From: Phoronis australis
Lineage: Eukaryota > Phoronida > Phoronidae
Length of the DNA stretch: 64,000 bases
Direction of reading: 5' to 3'
Assembly: GCA_002633005.1 (NCBI GenBank)
Contig: NMRA01000040.1
Span: forward strand, 389,362-453,361
Part shown: one piece after another, positions 23,650 through 36,824 of the stretch
Position numbering within the stretch: the stretch's first letter is position 1
Layout: every line of letters starts with the position of its first letter
Position numbers and translations under genes: made by a program
Notes under the pieces: model-generated
The model's database searches: none
The model's input: only the letters and a program-made list of their open reading frames with translations
Told to the model about the DNA's origin: nothing

Positions 23650-26600
23650 CAATTGAAATGTCGTCTGTATAGTACAGTAAAAATGATTTAAGAATGATTT
23701 CGTGAAACTATTCTACTTGATAATAAGACCAGAAAATGGCATTCGTCTGACCCATATGCTTTTTTTTGCTTTTTAAGTAGCTGATCAGCATTTTACCTTA
23801 GGGTAAAACATATGCTAGACAGCTCATTTGTTTGGGCCTACGTGGCAAGTGTTCGTCTAAGTACGCGAGAAATATCATTCGTTCAGACTAATGTATTGAC
23901 AAGAGGATCACACCATCGTTGCTGAAATTACCGCGCGCGGGAATTCGAAGTAATCGCATTTGCTTTTGATATTCACAGTCGTGCAAGACTTCAACGGGTC
24001 AGCGGCTGTGGGAAAATATCCTAACCACACACCTAATTGTGAAAGTCTACACATAATTTTTCAACCATGTTCATCATCAATCTAAACTCTTATTTTCGCT
24101 CGTGTGACCATGCGAAACAGGCGAGGCGACTGACTAATAATGACTGGTACAGTCAACATATGTTGGTGGCCAAGACAGTTCCTGTAATATTACACCCCTT
24201 TTCCTTCACGTGTCTTGGCGTCTTTAAGCTCCCAAGACTAGAAACCACACAAACACTTGATGGTCACAGAAAGCGAGAGAGATCGCCCGATTTTGTCTTA
24301 AGAACTTCAAAGCGCGTTTTGTCCAGAGCTTCTTCAAATTTGACAACCAAATTCGGACAGAAATTCATTGTTCATATAATATGCAAAAGCAGTCGATTCT
24401 CGTTATGCACAACGAACTTCGTTTATTACGTTCTATCGCTCATGACGTTCCATTCCAGAAGTTCAAAATATAATACACCTCTCATTTTCCACGAACTGTT
24501 TCAATGTCCCTTCGCGTATGTTCGGGGATGAAGCCATCAAGAGTTGAGTAACCGTGAACCAACACGGAGAGTAAGAATGGGCCTAGTACCAGTACACTGT
24601 CCGGTAGCGAGGAGGTGCCTCAAGTAGCTATAGCTGAGATCTAACAGTGTGAAAATACGAAATTCCCAATGAACTAAAGCTATATTTGCAGATCGGCTCA
24701 GCTTTGATTCATTTGAAACAGACAGCTCGTACCGGCCGTCTGCGCTCGCTCTAAGGTCAAGATTCGTTTTATTGTGATCCAGTTTCAGGAAAACTTTATT
24801 TCATTATGGTCATTCTTTGAAGGAGTTTTTTTGAAAGGGAGACGTCCCGAAGTCCCTGGTATAGTTCCTTTGAGGCTGGTTCAAAATGCCTAGTTGAAAC
24901 ACGTCAGGTAGTCCAGTTTCTGGTGGATGGGGAAAAGGATATTATGTCCCAAATAGGTACACACTTCCTGAACGCCTCGAGTTCAAATTCAGTTCCGGTG
25001 GATCACTGAGATTCTGCGCGGGCCTACTGCAGGGTTACATATTATTTTTAACGTGGCTACGTCAGTCATGACGTGCACGCGAATCAGGACAAGCAATCAA
25101 TTCAGTTTTGAACAAAAATTCATTGCTCAATACTACTGGAAACTAAAAACACCAAGAACGTGTAATGACAACCTTTCCAAGCAATGAGTTTAATTTTATT
25201 TATTTAAGGATTTTAAAACGTTTTTTCTATCTACGGTTTGTGAGTCCGAATTTCATCAATGTCTTTGAGAGTTATTTTAGATATGAAAAAATCGTCTACA
25301 AGTGTACTTTACTATTTGGGGTTTTGATTATGGAATTTTTCTAACTTCAGGCTGCACTGAAACATCAATTCTTACAAGATTAGCTTCTAATTGTCAAAAA
25401 TCATCTATGAATCTATCGATTTTCTTAGGTACATAAACAAGTTAATCATAAACCAACGAATTAATTTATCAAAACGGAATGTTATAAGCAATTTCCGCAT
25501 GCATGCTTGCAGACTTTTGACGGGTAACCGAGGGAATATGGGACATAGGGCATCTGTATTAAGGTGTATTTTTGCTATTTCAGAGGTACCTACATGTATA
25601 ACGGTTCACGAGGTAAACTTGAACCCCAGTGACAAAAAACGCTGAAATTTTGTTTATGATTTTGTGTGTTCTTTGAGTACCGCCTTTCGACATGTACATG
25701 GTCATCACAAATAGTAGCCTAGACAGCAGTGTTTTCCACATGTGGGAATTCCTTACAAACAACTCATAGTAACCATCTTCAAAAGAGATACAATTCTTGT
25801 GATACTACGGGAAACAGTAACATTATTTAACAAACTAACCATCGGAAATAGTCCTTTTGTTTAATTCACAAATAGTGGTTTTCACGTTCTTCAAAATTCC
25901 ACCCTTTCAATCGAGGCAATCCTACTGTATTTTTTGCATTTTTGGTTGTTTGGGTCGAATGTCTGTGCTATGCACGAATGTGTTGTCTTTTTTGATGAAT
26001 TTGGAATCTTAACTTCCGTCGTGAATACTTGGCAGTGTCGGAATCACATGTATAGAGGGACAAAGGGACATTTCCTCCGAACTGCTCCACCGAGAGAGGG
26101 TACCGTCTGAAATGGGACATCTTAAAATGAAAGGCTAAACATCATTAAGCTTGGAAAAAAGTGACAGTGCATTCCACCGTCGCGTGGTCCCAAAGCGATG
26201 CAGGAAGTGACCTCCTTCAACATGAAAGCCGGTTGCACGATTTCACAAAAAACAGGAAAATAGAGGTAATGGATTCCAACATTAGGCCCTCTCTCCGTGA
26301 GCGGCCGCTTAAGAATTTGTCAATAAAAATACAAAAAAGGTGGCCACTTGAATGTCATCAATGGCATCCTTCAAGGGCGGGGCTCCTAAATATGAAAATA
26401 TCCATATTTTCAAATATCCGGAAATTCGTAGCAATTGATGTTATTTGTCAGGTCATCAATTTTTCTCAAGTATATACAGTTTCGAGAAGAAATATAGCGA
26501 AAGTTGTCTCCGTTGGCATCTGGAAAAGTATAGTTTTGCTTTCGATAAATTGACCTATCGAATTAAAAAATCCAATAAATTAGTACGCTGCGTAAAAGCT

Positions 26601-27540
26601 TCGCTTTACAAATTTTCTCGATTTTTCGAAATATATGTATGAATGACTTCGTGAATGTTTTCAAGTGCGTTCAGACGACCTGAGCTGCAAAAGCGGAGAC
26701 CCTAAAGACAATGTCCTGGCCAGGGTCCTCAAGAGGTAAACCATGCACTGAAGTTCTCTTGAATTTTCTCTCTTATCCGTATTTCGTAATCTTTCTTTTC
26801 TCGACTGTCCCCTGCCCCACGCCTATGTCGGTTGCCATGGTTTAACCCTTACGCTTGAAAAAATTTTTTGGGGCCCCCCGCTTCCTACGGCCCTGACAAC
26901 ACAAGCCGAACTTTCCCTCCATCAAAATTTTATTCGTTACAGAAAGCCACGGGGTTAATGCCGCTTTAAACTGCTGTTATGGAGAAAAACGTCCATGGTA
27001 TAAATTGAATAAGTTACGACGCGAGACACGTAATATAATGAGTATTACTGCCCAAGCCAATACAAAATTGCTTGTTTATTTTGATAAGGAAATAATGACC
27101 CCTGTTGGACTTTCTCTGAGGCTGCCCAAAGTGAGAGAACCAATTTACTTTGAGTTACTGTAGCATTAGAACCCTACGACGGAACCGTTCTTTAAATCAA
27201 TAATGTCCTAACGTTCGACACTGCGAATGTCGTTGCTTCCCACAAAATCCGCATGAAATTCTCGTTGTAATTAAAGAATGTTAAAATCCTTCCTATGCTT
27301 TGTGTGACAGAACTTAGGTCTCACTTAACTGTTTGATATTTGAGTGATTCAGTCACACTAGCTTGTGTAGCTTTCGTTGTTATGACCCTTGCAATGGTCA
27401 GAAAATTCAAGGATAACCACAATCCGTTAAAGACTAAACGATAAAGCTATCTCAGCTTTGTGGGCGTTTGAAGCCTGGCCACTCAAACCATTCTCTTACT
27501 CGTGCACCTGGATTTTCTAAGAGTGGTACGAGGCGTATAA
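23650..27540. other. no gene recognised
   Basis: The longest open frame here (154 codons from ATG 24067, plus strand) has no recognisable motif, unremarkable composition and no clear splice or promoter context; I treat it as chance. No repeat family was recognised in the stretch. Confidence 0.4.
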
Positions 27541-28180
27541 TTCTCCTAAAGACGTTTATAATGCACCGGATAGGGTCAATTAGTGCAAAGGTCATGTAAC
27601 GTTCAAAATGGTATATCTCTTAGGTTTTTCAAGGAATTCTTTTCAATTTCAGCACACTAGTGTATGTCAACATGCCAATTGAACAACCTACTTAACTACG
27701 CAATAGGCCTAACCAATCAGAAAAAAATAGGTCAAAGGTCATTGAGTGCAAAATTAAAATTTTAAGCTAAAGGCTTCAAAATTACATATCTGTTTACTAA
27801 ATGCGATTGAGTTTGAATTCTAAATTTTTGGGTCATTTGGTGCAACCATGGGGTCATTAGGTGCATTTTTCTTCTGAAAGTTTGACCAATTCATTCATGT
27901 TGTATTCTTAAGTGCTTAAAGCAAAACATTTGTGATTCTAAGCGTTAACCACACTTTAAATTGGTTTTACAATTATTCCCTCATCGGGGTTCATAATGCA
28001 CCGGAAGAGGTCAGTAAGTGGAAAGGTCATCAAAAAATTAACATGTAATTACTCCTACAATTTTAAAGAATTCCTTTTCATATTGGTAAACGGGTTGCTG
28101 CCAGTAACTTCCCATAACAATTCCTTTAATACGCACGCGCAGAGTCCATTATTGTCACGCCGTGACAATAATCTTTCTAG
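27541..28180 (+). mobile_element. 5'-truncated Helentron-like element (same family as 20130-22237)
   Basis: It begins inside the tandem core (unit mark at 27563, next at 27998) and has an intact 3' end: GCACGCGCAGAGT at 28133-28145, the perfect 19-base palindrome ATTGTCACGCCGTGACAAT at 28151-28169, then ATCTTTCTAG ending at 28180 before a T. The palindrome here is intact, whereas the 22.2-kb copy carries one mismatch, so the two copies document the terminus well. Confidence 0.75.
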
Positions 28181-28926
28181 TTCTTCTTCTTATTCTTTTT
28201 CCGACCAACTTTGAGGCTTAATAACTCCAAATTGGGTGCAGGTACGGTCTTTAAATTCAGCATATGACTTTTGACAGTATATAAATTTAGATTGGTTATA
28301 TAATCATATTCCGTATAGCACCGGAAGAGGTCGTTTGGTGCAAAGGTTATATAATTTTCAAAATGCTACTCCTCCTTCAGTTTTAAAGCTATCTTTTTCT
28401 AATTCGGTGCACAGGTATAAGTCAACATGACAATTCAAAAAATTACTTTTCTAAGTCATCCAATCACGTGAAATAGGTCAAAGGTCATTAGGTGCAAACT
28501 AAAATTTTGAGCTAGACACTTCAAATTGACAGGTCTGATTGCCACAGGTAAATCAAATCGGAATCCAAAGTTTCAGGTCATTTAGTGCAAACATGGGGTC
28601 ATTAGGTGCATTTTTCTTCTGAAAGTTTGACCACTTCATTCATCTTGTATTCTGAAGTGCTTAAAGTAAAACATCTGTGATTATAAGCATTAACCACACT
28701 TTTAATCGAGTTAACAATTACTCCCTCATCGGGGCTCATAATGCACCGAAAGAGGTCAATTAGTGGAAAGGTCATCAAAAAAATAATATGTAATTTCTCC
28801 TACAATTTTAAAGAATTCCTTTTCATATTTTTAAACGGGTTGCTGTCAGTAACTTCCCATAATAATTCCAGTAATACGCACGCGCAGAGTTCGTTATTTT
28901 TCACGCCGTGACAATAATCTTTCTAG
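28181..28926 (+). mobile_element. short Helentron-like element joined head-to-tail to the previous one
   Basis: It starts immediately after the preceding CTAG with the TTCTT microsatellite and the CCGACCAACTTTGAGGC segment also found near 20217. It contains one core unit (mark at 28319) plus the terminal part (28743), then GCACGCGCAGAGT at 28878-28890, a degraded terminal palindrome, and TTTCTAG ending at 28926 before a T. The 5' subterminal repeat is missing, so the junction may reflect insertion into, or tandem duplication of, the element end. Confidence 0.68.
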
Positions 28927-29333
28927 TTGGGTCTGTCATTGTGTGGTAAAAAAGTCACGTGTGTGGAAGTTTGCCACTCTCGCTGATTTTTTTTTTAGAA
29001 ATCAAAACTACGCGACAGTGAACTTCCAAGCATTATTTTTGTGTTCGCAAAATTACGCTTCTGGGCAAGTTTGTTTCTGACTTATAGTTAACTGTCTGGC
29101 CTACTTAAAAGCCCAGTATATTCAGTTGAAAGATAATGGAAAAAATGTATGGGATTGATAATGGAGACAGGCACATGTTACACGAAAACGTTTTCCACTC
29201 AGTGAGTTTTGCTTGTATAGTACATGTACACATCATTGACTTTGCCCCCCAACTGAAATTCCTAGATCCGACACTGATTCTGTAGTGAGCAGATGGGTCG
29301 GGCTAGGGGAGCCAAGAGAATTACACTAAAAAA

Positions 29334-29800
29334 TTGAGCTAGATCAACTTTTCTAGTAACCACTTAAAACTGCCTTCAATACCTGCTACGTCATCCATTG
29401 TATCAAAATTGGTCACTGCCAGACAATTTCAGTGGTGGGGAGTACCCGCCAGACGAACATATTCAGGGTACAAAAATTGAGCTAGATCAACCCAAGAGGT
29501 AACCGCCTAAAACCAGTTCCAAAATATTCACCGTAAGCCCAGGTATCACGAATAAACACTGCCAGACAAATCTAGTGTTGGGTTAGCCACGCCAGACACG
29601 CCCAAATACATGAATTGAGCTAGATCAATCCAAGAGGTAACCACATAAAACCAGTTGCAAAATATTCGCCGTAAGACCAGGTATTAAGAATAAATACTGC
29701 CAGACAAATCTAGTGGTGGGTTATCCCTGCCAGACAAGCCCAAGTACCTGAGTTGAGCTAGATCAACCCGCCAGGTAACTGCTTGAAACCATTTGCATAA
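29334..29800. repeat. ~140-bp tandem array, four copies
   Basis: TTGAGCTAGATCAA recurs at 29334, 29477, 29615 and 29753 (spacing 143, 138, 138). Conserved internal segments include GAGGTAAC, AAAACCAGTT and CTGCCAGACAA. The last copy is partial. There is no conserved open frame. Confidence 0.82.
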
Positions 29801-30019
29801 TGTCGAGCAACATTCTGCATGCAACAAAAGATACTTTACAGACATTTTTTAGACGCCCCTAAGTCTCTACTCAAATGCATATATCCTATTCAGGCCCTTA
29901 GCCAGCATTGAGCGGGGGTGGTTCGAATTTCAAGAACGGTGGATCTTGGTAGACACTGTAGAGTTTTCGGTGATGCCTTTGACGCACTTAATTAGGGGGA
30001 AGGGAAATCTGTATACATG

Positions 30020-30615
30020 ACGACGACTCATGTTCATGAGATGAGACGGAATTTGTAATTCCAGATACGAGGATGCTGTGACGGTTGCTCTCAAAGAACG
30101 GGACATAAATTGGGATGTTATGTGGTCCAAAAAGAGAACATTCTCGCGTTATTTCCTGCCGAAGTTTCAAATCAGCCATGCTTAAATGAGTGATTACACC
30201 TCATTGCATACTCAGACGGAAATATGAAGTCTAGTTGACGAATGACTTAACAAAATTGTATATCTGTTGTATTTTAGAGTGTTACTTAAGTTTACTTCTC
30301 GGAAGGTTCACTGACTGTTCCGAAGGTTCACTACTTCAACGATTCACCACTCCGAAGCTTCACCGCTCCAAACATCTAAACTTTCAGACTCAGATGTGAT
30401 TTTTCAACTTTTACATGGTAAAATAAACGATATTTCGGCTATTAGATGCACCTATACCGAAAACAACGCCCGGGCACTAAAACACTATGGGTTTTATGTA
30501 GACAGTGACCACCGTCTCCAGCTGGCCAGCACAACTAGAAACGGTAGTCAGATTTCAGGCGCATGCGAAATTGCCCGCATGTCTTAAAATGAGTACGCAC
30601 TTGCATACTGAAATG
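30020..30615. repeat. dispersed repeat, copy 2 (other copy 22720-23195)
   Basis: The same family as 22720-23195 in the same orientation, with a longer middle section containing short GAAGGTTCACT-type direct repeats at 30300-30360. No reverse-transcriptase fragment follows here. Confidence 0.58.
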
Positions 30616-30619
30616 ATAT

Positions 30620-33285
30620 GAAGGAGGAATACTTATCAATTATCAGCCATGACACAATTCATCGAATCCATGTAAAGATCGAATCGCAGCGCGACGCGCA
30701 CGGCCGGGTTGAAACTAAATGAAGTTACTAGACTACCCTGTCTCTGCCAGTCCTCACGAAGTCAGGGAGTCCCATTTAGTCTTCTTAAATTTGAAACCGC
30801 CGTTGGTCGCCGCAGCCGTGCCCCAGACGTTGTCTGCTTGAGAATGAGTCGTGATCACACAACCAAAGTAGTGAACTGTCGGAATTCTGGGCCCAATCTC
30901 GAATCTTTTTACACGAAATGGAACTCGAAATAACGTTTGGCATTTTTTAATCTACTTTTGTGGTAACTCAAGATAAGTGTCCATTACTCAATGCTCGAAT
31001 ACATAATGACTTACGTGGATGATTGATTAGTCCTAGTTTGCAGTTGACAAATCCAACATTAAAGCTAAAAGTTTGAGTTTGAACTCGAAATTTTGAGTTT
31101 TTACTCGAGTTTGTAGCACGCATATATGGGTTTTTAAGTGGAAACTTGGACTAGAAACTCATATGCATGAACTATAATTATTCGAGCACAATCTGATAAC
31201 CACTTATCTTGAGTTCGCACAAAAGGAGCAGAGAAATTGCCAAAAATAATTTCCAGTTCGTTTCGAGTACAAAGATTAGAGACCGGGCCCAGGGTTTGGA
31301 ATAGTGGAAATTCAAAGTAGTGATCTTTAGAAAATAACGAACCTTCGGAGTAATGGGCATTTTGAGTACTGGATCTTCGGAGTATTGAACCTTCGTCCTA
31401 GTGATATGGAACCCTGGAAATCTTTTCCATCTAGTTTGTGGCTCGTATGAAGTCTGCAGGGTTGTGCACCATTGACATTGATTGACTAGAGAAGACTTTC
31501 ATAGACCAAAGATGATGTCTATGCCTACCTTTCCGTCATAACGTGAAAATGCTCAACAGTGTATTCTCAGTGGCCAAGGTTATTTTCTTCACCTGCAAAG
31601 GTTGTTGATTTACATGTTAATTGTAACTACGAAAATCGACTGAATCATAACTGATTTTGTTGCAATTATAACCTTATCTTGTAACAAATTTGCGATTCAG
31701 AGTCGGAACTTTGAAGCGGGAGGAAGTTTATTAAAATGTCAAACATCAACCTCAAAGTATTAGTGCAAGAGAGGTGATTTTTTGCCACTCTGAAATAAGC
31801 CTCTAAGAATTTAGAAAATTTAGACGAACAATAGTGAAATTTAGGCAGTTCAGCATCCTTTTTCCGCCCCGGTGGATGTAGTCATGTGCACTCAAACTTC
31901 GGGTATCCATTTTCAAGGACGGGATTTTGAAACTGAAAGCACATTAGGCAGTGTACAAGAGACACCTAGGAGCCACTGCAACCGTATTAAGTGTACCCCT
32001 TCAAAGCATGACACTAATAAGATAAAAAATTAACCAAACTGGAATTAATTTAGTGAACCCTGGCCTTAGAATGAATTTTTACTGACCCTCAGAAATAGAT
32101 GAAACCATAATCGAAATTTCCGACACGATGTTCCATCCACTCATTCCGAAACTAATGATACTGTTTTTCCATGTATTTCTCCGGTTGTTGCAGCTCGCAG
32201 TAGGTGTTTCTTAGGTTTTTATCGTCCCTCAGACATGCTCAAACATAAAACTTTTTCGTAAAAATGTGTTGACGCTTGGTAGTCAAGTTTCTGGTGGCTG
32301 TCTCTCCGCACGCCTATAGCAAGGAAATGTGAAATACTCGACAACTAAGCGAAGCTGAGGTGGTGGCAACGTAGGGACGACATGTGACTTACCACAAGCG
32401 CGGCGATGGGGTGGAGATAAACATATTGTTACATACATAACTGACGCCGACATGGGTGCCAGTGGAGGTAAAAGGTTGGTTTGTACATCAGCCTTGAATT
32501 GCATGCCAGTCTCTAACAGGAGCTGAGTGCGGGTTCAAACAATGTACATGCACAGACAAATGGGAGAAGAGCTCCACCTGCCTGCAAACAATAGAAGCAA
32601 ATAGTTACGCATTACTGGGACGATATACTCTTATCCTGATATAGGCTTGCTATTCGTCAGGTGATCCAGATAATTATTGGGCACTCACGGTAAATTTTCT
32701 CGACAATGGAACGTCACAGGCCGCCACACGACACGCTCAAACTGTTCTTAGTGTGGTATGGAAGCCGTGACTCATCCTCAATATTTAGTGGAGATTTCCG
32801 CTGACTTTCAAAAGCTTGGCAGCCTTCTACTCGACGGACATTCGTTGAATAGTCTTCTACCTATGACGAACCCTTACTGAACGGTCGCCTTGAGTCAAAA
32901 TTAGGTGATCAGTGCAATGGGCCCAGTCGTGGTGGCCTATTAGGGTCTAAGCATTCCTGGTGAAGCCCTCAACAACGATCCCGGTTGATTAAAGCCATGC
33001 GTATACTGCGTCCGATGGTATTTCGATAGCTTCCGATAATTTCCGACAAGTGCTTCAAAATTGCGACTTTTGATCAATATCGTCGGCATTTGAGCCTCAC
33101 ATCACACGATTACTGTAGAACTTGAGTCGATGGTTCACGGTCCGTTTAATGTGATGCATTTACAATGTGAATCAAAGCTGGCGTGTAACAGATGTTAGGC
33201 ACTAAACCTGCCCGTAAAGATGATCTCACCCGTTCTTGGTTTGGTGGCTAAAGGGCAGAGTCAATAGCCTGACTGTTGAGCTTAG
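30620..33285. other. no gene recognised
   Basis: No splice-supported frame or repeat family was identified. Short clusters around 31320-31410 repeat CTTCGGAGTA-type words also seen at 22990 and 30310, probably debris of the same dispersed repeat. Confidence 0.4.
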
Positions 33286-33289
33286 CCCG

Positions 33290-35270
33290 CGCGTTTTCAG
33301 CCGACTAAATTTGATTGACAAATCTTAAATAAGTTTAACTTTCGATGGCAAAGCCATGTTAGAAACACACTACACATATCACAATCACCCAAAACTATCA
33401 CTGATCATTGTTTGGGGGGGTTGCCAAGCTTGAAATTGCGAATTAATGAACTTATTAACGTTTTAAGTTGGGAATATTCGAGTTAAGCTTGCCTTATGAT
33501 GATGAGGTAACCAAGGTCATTTCAGGTCGTCAAGTAAGCAACTCTCTCATTGGTTAATGGCTGGCTAATATCCTTTGCGCTAGCCAAAGAAAAACAGGGT
33601 CACATGCAGAAAACAACATCCTGTGTGTCTGCTTCTAGGGATGCCACTTGTGATTGATGTGGTTATTTATTTAAAGTGGCAATAGTAATTACGTGCAAAT
33701 TATGCTAAAATGTCTGAGCCTTTGCCATAAATCATCTTTGCAGTGTTAAATACAGAACAGCGTCTATATTTATTCTTTTTCACATTTATTTATTTTTGTA
33801 CTCTGACTAAGCCCTGGGCTAAAGCAGTCTGTGACTGTCACATTCTATTCACGTGATTTTACAGGGTTTGCATTGGAATTTGTCAGTGAACTTGAGGTTT
33901 TTGATTTTACTGCATTCACAAGTTGTTATTTAGTCATGGCTTGTATACCTCAAACAATCATCTGTTACTATGCTAAGAATTTACTGATGGCACGTCAGCT
34001 CACCCTATTTGTATACCTATTTGGCCGTGCGTCCGACGTGGCTGAAAATGGCTTGTGCTTTCACAGCGTCAAAACCTAGAGTTGGCTGAAAAAACAATAT
34101 ACATTTTTTGAAGACTCCAATAAAACTTTACTCTCTGCAGCAGAACGGAAGAAAGGAAATGATGACTTTTAAGTCATCATTTCCTTAAAAACCTACTGTA
34201 AAATTTCCCTGTACAAGCGAAATAATGCAGTTTCTGGGAACTGAATGCTGAAAAATGCAAGGATCCAGAATACAGGGGTATAAGCCTGTAAGACCATAGC
34301 ATTTCTTTGGATGTAAGGCCAATCGATATTTTCTATGTGTTTTCTGCCAATCAGCCATGATCTGTACTGTCACAATTAATAAAGCAAGGACTGACTACTC
34401 CGTGAAAATAATGGATTACATAATAAAGCAAAACAGCACGTGTTGTACGTTCTAAAGCTCTTCGTTTTGTGACGTGTTCACCTAACTATGCTGTTGTGAT
34501 TCCAAAATACCTGGTTACTGTGGCAACAGAGCACCTTCAATCTTGGCCACTGCCCCAAGTTTTTAGGGAGGGTCACCAAAATGACTTGTTCATGGTCGCC
34601 TGCTATCTAAAATGACTGCCATAAAGCCCAAAAGTGGAAATCTTGATCGTGCAAATACTTAGTTACCATGGTAACGACACCCAATTAAGCTTAGCAGCAC
34701 ATCTAAATTTCAACAACGAGTCTACCCAAGTACCTTTGGCAAGGTTGCCAACTTCTAAGGTGAATTTTTCTTCAAACCTAAAATTGCAAATGTTGACATG
34801 CAAAATACATGGTTATCAGGACAACAGCGCATATTTTAGCTTAGCAATCCTCCTACGATATTTCAAGGGAGAGCTACTAACTCTATAAATATTTTGAGCA
34901 AGGTTTTCTGCTTCCAACATGACTGCCATCAAATTTATTTTGACAGGCTAATACAGGAAGTTGTTCTCTGTATGTGACCCTGTTTTTCATTGGCTAGTTC
35001 AAAGCATATTAGCCACACACAATCCAACGAGATTGGTGCTTACCTGAAATGACCTACTTAGTTACCTCATCAGTGTAAGATAAGCTTAAAGAGAATAATG
35101 CTAACTTAAAACCTTAATAACTTTGTTAATTCGCAATTTTTGTTTGACAAACTGTCAAACTGTAATCAATAATAGTTTTACGTGATTGTGGTACCTTTTG
35201 TTTGGTTCTAACAAGACTGCCATCAAAACCTTATTTAAAACTTTTGACCGGCTGGCTTTTATCGTGGGTT
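33290..35270. mobile_element. putative DNA element with long imperfect terminal inverted repeats
   Basis: The reverse complement of about 34960-35270 follows 33290-33630 segment by segment. Shared pieces in order include CGATGGCA/TGATGGCA, CACAATCAC, AAAACTAT, AATTGCGAATTAA, GTTTTAAGTT, GATGAGGTAAC, GGTCATTTCAGGT, GGCTAATAT, CTAGCCAA, AAAAACAGGGTCACAT and ACAACATCCTG/ACAACTTCCTG. The arms are about 310-340 bp and clearly diverged. The interior has weak TGGTTAC-type subrepeats and a perfect hairpin but no transposase frame. It is a non-autonomous foldback-like element; the exact ends and target duplication were not resolved. Confidence 0.6.
34153..34186. repeat. perfect 16-bp-stem hairpin with a 2-base loop
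   Basis: AAGGAAATGATGACTT is followed by TT and then its exact reverse complement. It lies in the middle of the inverted-repeat element. Such a perfect stem inside a diverged element suggests a recent origin, for example by inverted template switching, or function. Confidence 0.9.
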
Positions 35271-36355
35271 TTCCTCCGAGAGAGAGAGCACGTCTCTTCT
35301 TAGAATTGCGTAGTCACCTTGACAACGCTTGGCGGAGTTAACTAATCAGACCACATCTTTAACATTTGAAAGTTTTGTAACAAAGTGCGCTGTTCTAATA
35401 AATTACTGTTTGTTTACAAGACTCCTGTCAAAAAAATTTTATGTTATGTTGCGTCCAAGTGAACCAATTCACCAGTTCACAATATTCATGCGCGCACCCC
35501 ATTTAGCGAAGTGGGTAAAAATGGTCCGCCTCAGAGAATCAAAAGTTCGAGAAAACGAGACAAAGTCCACTAAAAAGGCGCAGACGTACAGTTCACAGAC
35601 CTGAGGGTGGTACCCCGTTTTTTGTTAGCAAAAGGTCCACTTTGTCTGAGATTCGAGCCCCCCATATTAAAGGCTGGGTTCGGGCTTGATATTTACCGAC
35701 AATTCGTCATGTTTGAACAACCCTGACCTGGTGACCATTCTTAGTCATGAGCCCACTACAAATTTCAACTGAGTGTAATTGGGGTAGACATTAAGGAGAT
35801 GAGGGTCATTTTATCATGTACAAACAAAAAATACACTTTTATGATACAGCATTTCAGAAAGGCTTCCTTTGTACAGGGTGCAACACAACACATATTTCTG
35901 AGGCAGTCTCAATCATATTATTTATTGATTTTAAGTTTGATTTCGGTTAACAATGGTGTGATAGTTTGGACAAGTACAATTTGACGGGTACGATTACACT
36001 CACTCGCCGCAAATCAAAGGCATATTGCAGGGAAATTCCCATTACGACTTGTTGTTCATAACTCCAGATTGAATTACTCCAGCTGGCATTGTCCCAACTA
36101 TCCAACAGTCACTTTTGCAGTCTATTACGGATGGATCTGTGATGTCATGAGAGGGCCTCAGTCGCAATTTTTGAATGAAAATGTTCACATCACTTCTAAA
36201 AATACACTAACTTGTGGTTGTGTCCGGTGTTAACCCCTTACTCACCTTCTCTTAACCCACCTATGTTGGTCAAAGATTTGTGCGATAGTGACTTTTCGTT
36301 CCAAATGTCCCGGGATAAACAGTTGTTTGATGTCTTGTGACAGATAAGGAGTCCA

Positions 36356-36363
36356 TATAAATA
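36356..36363 (+). promoter_or_regulatory. TATA box of kinase-gene copy 1
   Basis: TATAAATA lies about 30 bases upstream of a region that, by analogy with copy 2, is the transcription start. The leader exon then runs to a consensus donor (CTTTCC|GTAAGT, GT at 36423). Confidence 0.6.
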
Positions 36364-36824
36364 TCGAAGCGACAAGAGGAGGTCACATTATCAGAGATAG
36401 CGAGCTCAGCAACTCTCTTTCCGTAAGTTTTTTTTATAATAGTCTCCTACCATCTGTGTTTTCTTTCAAAACGTATCGCCAATTTAATACAATTCAGACC
36501 TAAAAATATAATAATTAGTTTCTTGTCTAGCTTTGGATATAGAAGAAACAAATGTACCTCTAATTAAGATTTCGTCTTCATCTTAAAATATCTTATTAAT
36601 AAAAAAACCCATCTTCCAAAAAATTAAGTTTTGAGACTTACTGTGACGGCTTTCAATGTCATGTTATGATCTATTGCCAGATATCGTACACAGTGTGACA
36701 CCGTCTTTGGAAATAGATCAAGTAAGATCTCTCAAGAAAGCCGAAAAGCGAATTTCCGATGACGCATTCAGTTAAGCACTGTATTCATCAACGTGTCTTT
36801 TTTCAGTTACAACCCTGCCATACC

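Noticed and set aside
24067-24531. 154-codon plus-strand ORF starting with ATG
   Set aside because: No motif, no splice or promoter context and unremarkable composition; a chance ORF is the simpler reading.
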